64,000 nucleotides of DNA from Amoebophrya sp. A120 (Eukaryota > Sar > Dinophyceae > Syndiniales > Amoebophryaceae), in NCBI GenBank assembly GCA_905178155.1, contig CAJINV010000004.1:6197923-6261922 (forward strand), read 5' to 3'. Of this stretch, positions 57,484 to 64,000 are shown piece after piece; position 1 is the first letter of the stretch, and each line of letters starts with the position of its first letter. The translations under genes and the position numbers were made by a program. The notes below the pieces were generated by a model, which saw only the letters and a list, made by a program, of their open reading frames with translations, ran no database searches and had not been told where the DNA came from.

Positions 57484-60393
57484 TCAGATTACGATTCTCT
57501 CCGGGTCGCCCTCCAAAGTGTCCGGTCCAGTTGCCTCACGCGCAAGCGTTCCATGGCGAAAAAGCGGAACGATGCTCTGTAGACGGTCCTGGTCGGTGAG
57601 TCTGTCATGGTGTTCGGGGGACGTGAAAAAGAAGAGCCGCTTGCGTTCCGCCAAGGTCCGCAGGCCGATGAGGTCGTCGGAATAAAAGGGTCCGGAGTCC
57701 TCCAATGGCACGACGGCTCCCTCGCTATTTTCCTGCGCGAAGAACTCCGTTTCTTATCAACTGCAAAAATGTCTGGGTCTGGAAGAATGCAAGTTTGTCA
57801 TGCTTGTCTGGCATGACTCGACGAGAATCTGTGTTGCATAAGCACGAAAAAGCCCTCTTACCTGTCATCATCATCATCATTGAGACGGACCCCCTGTGGT
57901 CGTCCTCGCGGCGTCGTCTTGGCCCTAGGCTGTTTCGGACAGATGTTGGCTGTGTCCGGCAAGAGGACGGCTCTGCGTGGGCAAATGTTGGTAATGTCCA
58001 GCAAGAACGCTTCCGTGGCCCCATTTTCTGCCGGTTTTTGGCTTTCGCCAGGATTACCCGCAACACCACCCGTGGACAGTGAAACCCGTGGCAGGCTTTC
58101 GCCAGGCGGTCCCGGGGAGGCCCTCCTCTTGGCACAATGTCGGTTAGTTACCAACTCGCACTCCCTGGAAGCGAGAAAATGAGCCCATCCTATGTTGGTG
58201 CGAAGCACGAGTGGGATCATTGGCTCGGGCGAGTAGTTGGGGGGGCTACTCTGGGGGTACGGGGACTGTTCGACGGACTGCTGCTGGATATGAAAAACCT
58301 CGGGGCTACTCACGACCATGGTCGCAGGCTAAGTTAGGCAAAGACTCCGTAGAAGTTTTCGCTCTGGTGGCCTCACATGGACCTGTCATGCAAAAAGGCA
58401 GCTTGCCATGCGGAATAGGTAAGGCATGGCAGCCAAAAAATTTGTCATGCATAGCTGCGTATCGCAGTGCGTCTATCATTTACTTTTAGCATTACAAGTT
58501 TCCAGACCCAGACATATTTGCAATCCATATTTCTCGTGGCACGACGATTTCGTCCTGCGCAAACTTGATCAACAGCATTGCACCGACGTCCTCGGGTTCT
58601 ACTTTCTGCCTGGTTACCGGTGCTCCCGGTCTCGCGCTCGCCATCGTGCCCGTTGTACCCGGCGTATTTTTCGATTGGAGGAGACGGAATTTGTCCACTG
58701 AAAATAACTGATCCTCGGTCCGATCTTCTACTACTTCCTCCTTGGGTTGTTCTGGTCTTCCTCTTGTTTTCCAGTCTGGCGGGTTCACACCGGGGTCGGA
58801 AATAGTGAAGTTTGACGTGGCAGCATTTTTTCCAGCACCCGGCGATAGCACATTTTGTTCATCCCAGTGAACAAGCATCGCACCGTTTGTTGAGAACGTG
58901 GTCTGTTCGACGTCTTGGAGCTCGTCCAGGAGTACCTTCGGATTGTAGTTCGCTGCTTCCTTGACAACGCCACGCAGGCCTTCTTCCACCTCGTCGTCCG
59001 TTTTGGTGCGGTGTCGTCGAGATGAAGTCCTGTTTAATATCTTCTTGTCGTCCTGCTCTACCGCTCGATCCCCCTCCCCAAGGAGATTTCGCAGCAGATT
59101 CTGCTTCTGCAGCTTTCCCGCCGCTGTGTCGGCGTTGTACTCCGCGCACTCGTTGTTCAGCTTTCCGAGAAAAGTATTTGCGTTGCCAAAACTCCGCATG
59201 TCCCTCGGGTTGTACACGTAGCCCGCGGGCCCGATCAGGCGCTGCATTTCCGGTGCAAAAGTATCGTGATCGTACTCGCATAAATGCATTACCAATTTAC
59301 TCAGCATGAGAAATGAAATTTGTAATGCAGATTGACCTTAAGAACAAGATTTGTAATGCATGAATGCAATACGAGTACGATGCTTTTGCACAGGATACTG
59401 CACCCAGGGGTACAAATAGGCTTTCCGCACCACCCAGTCAAGCAGATTTCGGAAGAACACGGGAATCTGGTCCGAGGGCGGAATCTTGGTGATGCCCCGC
59501 TGCGGTCCGCCCACCGAGACGAAAAATTTGATCCGCAGGGGCAGCGCGCAGTTCTGCAGCACGTGGCGGCCGACCATGCCGCCATTCGAGTGGCCAATGA
59601 TCGCCATCACCCGCTCGTCTGGCGCATCGTCTGCACTGCTGGAAAAGAACCTGGGGTTGGCTATGGAAGGAAAGTTGTATTGTATCATGATGACCACGCA
59701 CGGTCAGTACCTGCATCTTTACTTTTTCAACATCCAGTGACGTTTCTCATCACAGAGAAGTATTCCCGCCCACGTTTTCGTGTGAGTCAGCACTCGTGAT
59801 CTTCTAAGAAGAAGAACCAATCGATGTTGAAATTATAAGAAGCAGCTAAGTATTCAAGTACTTACTTTCACAGTCGTGAGGCAGATCAATACTTATTTTC
59901 TTTCGATACCCGCCTGCAACAACGCACATGCGCGGTTGGCCTGCTCGGCCACGGGGATCAGGATGGTCTCCTGTTTTCGTGCGTACTCGATCGAGTGAAA
60001 CTCCCAGCGATCGCCCAGCTGCTGGTTCAAGAACGCCACCTCGTGGTCTTCCGCACCGGCGTCCGCGGAGAGCCCGTGAAAAATCGCAACGGGATTTTTC
60101 AGCTTCTTCTTCTTCGCCTTCACTTCGTGCAAAGCAGAAGGCGACGCGGCTGGGGCTGCTTCGCGAGGGTGGGTTTCATCTTGCAATAGAACCGCAGCTG
60201 TGGTGCTGGTTATACCCGCATCAGGCTGCTCTTGCGCTCGGTCGTCGTTAACTTCAACTACCCGGACTGCAGTCGTGTAGAAGCGCACGAACAAAGCGAG
60301 GACAAGACTCGCGGGAACAAAAAACCGCCGAGACCCGGGTACGCTGCCCCGCGCGAAGCCGAGGCGACGCAGGAAAGGCAGGAGACGTGTCAT
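57484..60393 (-). CDS. Palmitoyl-protein thioesterase homologue
   Basis: Four exons, 60393-59910, 59660-59398, 59241-58530 and 57749-57484, sum to 1,725 nt and give 574 residues. A signal anchor (FFVPASLVLALFVRFYTTAV) follows a basic N-terminus. The alpha/beta hydrolase fold starts NPVAIFHGLSADAG. The nucleophile elbow is GHSNGG with Ser186, then FFVSVGGPQRGI, a PPT-type motif. Later come RLIGPAGYVYN and ANTFLGKLNNECAEYN, and a C-terminal block ending FFFTSPEHHDRL, where His533 or His534 is the likely catalytic His. Known relatives remove palmitate from Cys of proteins in lysosomes. It is longer than usual (about 300) because of a charged insert at about 310-430. Introns are one GT-AG intron (59909-59661), a family D introner, and a 775-base enlarged family A introner whose removal rebuilds the C-terminus. 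Confidence 0.92.
57755..58529. mobile_element. Enlarged introner, family A, with nested insertion
   Basis: 775 bp, TATC...CATA, about three times the family length. Duplication TTTCT at 57750-57754 and 58530-58534. The outer parts match the element at 16884. Between them is about 512 bp of unrelated sequence (57869-58380) bounded by a 9-base direct repeat ACCTGTCAT at 57860-57868 and 58381-58389. Removal of the whole intron joins VVPRE to TEFFA in frame. Confidence 0.9.
57869..58380. mobile_element. Unknown 0.5-kb insertion inside an introner
   Basis: This unit interrupts a family A introner and is flanked by the 9-base repeat ACCTGTCAT. It contains imperfect internal repeats, such as ATGTTGGCTGTGTCC and ATGTTGGTAATGTCC, and two copies of GGCTTTCGCCAGG. 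No coding region or terminal inverted repeat was recognised. Confidence 0.6.
59247..59397. mobile_element. Introner, family D
   Basis: 151 bp, one end GATA, the other TTTCC instead of TATCC. Stem GGTGCAAAAGTATCGTGATC. Duplication CTGCA at 59242-59246 and 59398-59402. Removal joins LYPWVQ to RLIGP in frame. Confidence 0.9.
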
Positions 60394-62084
60394 TTTTTTC
60401 TTCAGAATGATCAGCTCGAAATAAAAGCGCTTGCTTTTAGTTTACAGAAGTTTGAGTATTCACGTCAAGTTACGTATCCTGCCTTATTTCTCTTTTTGTT
60501 TCTATTGCGATAAATTTTATTTTGTTTGCCTCTCCAACTAAGGTGGATTGATCGTCAAAAAAGAGAAAATCCCCCTGGAACCGAGCGGGCAAAGAAATGT
60601 TGTTGTTGGCCTCGGTATAATTGTTCTCGCTTCAACCTACAACGGGTTTTAAGAAAAGCTCTTAGTTAATAAAGGTATCAGAATATTCAGTAATGATTTG
60701 CATATAGCCTCTTCGTTCTTCGAATTGTTCGACGCTTCAAGTTCCATCTACTGAACACTGCGGTGATGCATGTACATCCAGGCATCAGTAGGCGACCCCA
60801 CAGCAATTGCGCACGACCAAGGCTGCAAATCCATCTCCTGATGAAAAAATGCGTCCAGTGGCAGTAGGAGTTTTCTCCCTGAAACTACCACGCTAGCCGC
60901 CCTTCACAACATCTTCCGTGCCTGCTCTGTGAGCAATCGAGAGTAGTGCGACAGACCATCAAAGTTGGCGGCACTTCGTCGTTCTTGCGAGACTGTGGCT
61001 GGGTTCTTGGCTGCTTGTATCCCTAAAATTATCCACCAGAGATTGTATACAACAGGCCGTGATTTTGCTTGTGTGCCGGAGGGATTTCGTACCAATTTGC
61101 TGAATTTCCGCTCTTTCCCGACGGAAACTCGTTTCTACCCGCCCTCTTGCATGGCATTTATACAAGCGAGAAGGGATAAAGCGATACGGCTCAACATCGG
61201 TTTACAGTTGCGCAAGACTTCTGTTGACATCAACAAGCATAAATTTACAGAGAAGTGCGGTGGCTTTCTTGTTCTTCCGTGGCACAGAGAAACTAACGGG
61301 ACGAAATGGAAAAAATTGTTCTAGGAGTGACACGACAACATCACGAGTCGTCACAGGGAGGGGTTAGGAGCTACGGGGGTTTAATAATTCAGATTCTACG
61401 TTTGAGGCGAATTTCGTGTGCGATTTTTGGGTTTACTGCGGTATCACTTTCAAGAATTGGTGAGGCTAATATTCGTGGTACATGGGTGAGGCGCGGCTCT
61501 CTACTGTCGTGGTCTTGCATCCCTCCCTCGTGAATGCGACCTTCAGCAGCCTTCTCCGAGGTGAAACAGATCAGCGCACACGCACTGGTGTCTCCGTCTC
61601 GAAAGGGAAAATGCAAGACGCAAGCAGCTGTAGCAGCATGCGAGTCAGATGTTAAATGAAGAGGTAATACTAGAAGAAATCTGTAAGTATATCAGAAATT
61701 TCTACGAGGAGGTTGTGTAGGTAGTCTACGAGTTTCGATTTGTAGTGTGAGTGGCTCTCTACTTGAGGTTGTTAGGTTCTTCAGCCCCTGTTCCGCGTTA
61801 AAGACAGAGGTTTTATTCTCGAAGCAGGGGCTTAAGTTGCATATTACTTGCACGTGAATGTCAGTCTACGGCAGGCTGGAGCAGCAGGAAGTGCACAGAA
61901 AAAATCATCTGGGACTACGAAAGACACGTATCTACGCGGTGCGGGGTACTAGTTACAGCAGGCTCAGCTGCGACGTGCAACAGTCAGAGACCCTACGCGT
62001 GGTCGGTGGTTGCTCAACACCATGCCCGCCCTCATTTCCCCACGACACCAGCACTGACTCTACTACTCGCACAGAACTAATTAC
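60394..62084. other. Intergenic, no gene recognised
   Basis: About 1.7 kb between the thioesterase and the kinase. Short plus-strand frames (60965-61324, 61306-61533, 61858-62262) have no motifs, and the last one overlaps the kinase antisense. No introner recognised. Confidence 0.45.
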
Positions 62085-63877
62085 TTACATCCCGCAATGG
62101 CGGACCAGCCACGGGTGCCGCAGCGCGTCCTCCAGGGAGATCCGTTTTTCCGGGTCTTTCGCCAAAAACTGCAGGATCAGATCCTTGGCTTCGTCTGTTG
62201 GTTCCTCATCCGGCTCGATGGGCACTAGGTCGTCCGTCCTTATCGTGGGAAAAAAATTTTAAGCTCTAGTCGTGGACTCCTTGTTGTGCTGCCCATCAAA
62301 TTTCTACGTCCTCTGATGTCTACACCAAACCGGGGACGTAACAAATCTATTTTTCAGTTCTTAACAGCTTTGCGACTCGCAAGAAGAACCCAAGCTCGAT
62401 CATGGAGATTTTTGCAAAGATGATGAATCATGCCAGAATCAGGAACAACGACATGATGGTACATAGGTTCCAGTAAAGTTGTGAATTCCAGTGGGCACCA
62501 ATTGTAGTAGTTCCTACGACTGACTATTTTCTCGCTTCTTTCCGTAGAGACGCGTCGCTGGTCGAACCGGGGCGCCTCTTTTTGAATCGCGTAGAACGTC
62601 GCTTGCGTGTCGTCGCGCTCCGCATCGCCCCGGCGCTCGAAGGGACAATTGCCCATCAAAAACTCGTATGCTGCGCAAAAGTTTTTACTATCGCACTCGT
62701 GGGTATCGTATACTAAACTAAATTGCAGTTTTGTTGCATGACAGATTCATTTGATTTTGATTTTGTTTCTGAATCTGTATGGATATTTCATTTTTCTTTT
62801 CAAGTAAGTATCGCAATTTGTACTCGTACGAGCACGATGCTATATGCTTTTGCGATGCATAACTCGTACAGCAAGATGCCCAGCGCCCAGACGTCTACCC
62901 CATACGCATGTCGTTGCTTGCTGCACATCTCCGGGGAAAGGTAGTCCAGCGTTCCGCACAGCGTCAGGCGCCGCTCGCTCTCATCGCGCAGGTGCACACT
63001 CCACCCAAAATCGGCCAGCTTCAGCACTTCTGTGGTTCGTTTGTCATTGCATTCTTTCATCATGGTGCGGATCATTTTTTTGTTCTGTACCGTAAGACAA
63101 AGTAAAGTATCATGTTGATCGCATCGCACCACGACCACATCAACCAGCGCATGAATGTTCTTGGCATCATGTTGGTATTCTCGATGAAAACAAAAAAACA
63201 CCTCTGCCGTCCGGCGTCTTGGACACAAGAATGTTCTCCGGCTTGATGTCTCGATGGGTGTATCAAAGTGAAAGAAATCGATTGCGCGGATGTAGTTTCT
63301 AGGGCAGCAGTAGACACGAAAATTATTGATCATAAGTACAACTACGCGGTCAATGTGAATGTTTGCCTTTGCGCAAGCATCATGTCAGTCGCATTAACAA
63401 AACGCCAGTCTTTTGCTGACGTAAAGTACCTATTCAAAACCCTTGACCATGCGGTCTACTTCTAGTGTAGCTTCTTATTATTTCATCTCATCGCATGCCT
63501 AAACACGCGAACCAGGATGTCAATCGACTTCGTGTCCTTGGCAGCATGCACCCACACGAAACTGCGCAAAAGAAGTTTCGTTTCCCTTTGCATACGATGA
63601 TGTGTTTCTGGTGGCAGGCCTGCAGCGCGAGTACCATCTGGCGGAAGTAGTGCGCGGCCAGGGGCTCCGGAAGCCGCTCGGGGTTGCCGTTCTTTCCCAG
63701 CACGCCGTACAGCTCGCCGTCGCTGGCGCACTCGAGCACCAGATAGATCTTTTCTTCGTCGAAAAAGTAGGTGTAGAGACGGAGCAAATTCTCGTGCCGC
63801 AGGTGCGCCTGGATCAGGATTTCCCGCCGCAGGTTGCTACACACCCCGTGCTTCACCAATTGCGCCTTGTGGAGGAT
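62085..63877 (-). CDS. Aurora-like Ser/Thr protein kinase, 5' end missing
   Basis: Visible exons: about 63877-63596, 63256-63202, 63029-62862, 62661-62525 and about 62259-62085. In order they encode [36 protein letters not shown] (hinge), ACHQKHII joined to [10 protein letters not shown] (catalytic loop), [12 protein letters not shown] (DFG), [16 protein letters not shown] (activation segment), [20 protein letters not shown] and [17 protein letters not shown] near the end. The wording of the DFG and activation segment is close to Aurora kinases, which act in mitosis; PLK-like or other AGC-related kinases are less likely. The glycine loop and catalytic Lys lie in exons beyond 63,880. Introns: a junction at 63595-63257 starting GT but with no AG end, a GT-AG intron at 63201-63030, a family D-like introner, and an intron at about 62,524-62,260 not fully resolved. 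Confidence 0.85.
62667..62861. mobile_element. Introner, family D-like (kinase gene)
   Basis: 195 bp, TATG...CATA. Stem is a diverged family D form (GCGCAAAAGTTTTTACTATC and GATGCTATATGCTTTTGCGA). Duplication ACTCG at 62662-62666 and 62862-62866. Removal joins ILLYE to FLMGN in frame. Confidence 0.88.
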
Positions 63878-64000
63878 CTGGTTACCACGTGTTTGATCTA
63901 ATATCCGACTCATACACAAATACTTCATCTGCTGTATTTCTAGTACAACTACAACTACATGTGAGGTACTACTAGATAGAACATGCGGTGGGCTTGGGCA

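Noticed and set aside
61858-62262. Plus-strand ORF of 134 codons
   Set aside because: Its second half is antisense to the last kinase exon, where the HPWL block of the kinase domain is read on the minus strand.

Overview
The window looks like a protist nuclear genome, most likely a dinoflagellate and probably close to the parasitic Syndiniales (Amoebophrya-like). The genus-level call is inference. It rests on two things seen in the sequence. Every confidently assigned gene lies on the minus strand, forming a head-to-tail unidirectional cluster. The genes are also broken by about 35 short inverted-repeat elements that behave as introns. Each element starts TAT and ends ATA, is usually flanked by a 5-base target-site duplication, and lacks consistent GT-AG ends. 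Removing the element plus one copy of the duplication restores the reading frame. This matches published descriptions of introner elements and non-canonical introns in Amoebophrya. Ordinary GT-AG introns occur in the same genes.

Layout from left to right, all genes on the minus strand. 1-1821: 3' part missing of an unknown protein. 3385-4866: secreted low-complexity protein. 5952-7211: possible membrane protein. 7232-9799: CobW/ZNG1-type metallochaperone GTPase. 10540-13968: exostosin-like GT47 glycosyltransferase. 14863-22616: 1,946-residue charged protein with eight introners. 24115-25349: Mpv17/PMP22 family membrane protein. 26235-30397: secreted or lysosomal C69-type dipeptidase. 30630-31460: decayed LINE fragment. 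32350-39975, 41364-44619 and 45775-56216: three tandem paralogues of a large single-pass membrane protein family. 57484-60393: palmitoyl-protein thioesterase. 62085 to about 63877: Aurora-like kinase whose 5' end is outside the window.

The most unusual content is twofold. First, at least six, perhaps eight, sequence families of introners share one architecture: TAT...ATA ends, a family-specific stem, and an inner TTGTNATGC box facing GCATNACAA. Second, the tandem paralogues join a Cys-rich ectodomain to a cytoplasmic tail built from a repeated module I do not recognise (pattern AL..AGFTP.YA..LA..L followed by M..LGfGg.E.v..M..fl). The copy at 45775-56216 has nine of these modules. The middle paralogue has no introners while its neighbours have five and eight, so the insertions look recent.

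Intergenic gaps are 0.7-2 kb. I recognise no tRNA, rRNA, CRISPR or other RNA gene. Exon coordinates were worked out by hand; for six genes the summed exon length is an exact multiple of three, which supports the splice model.
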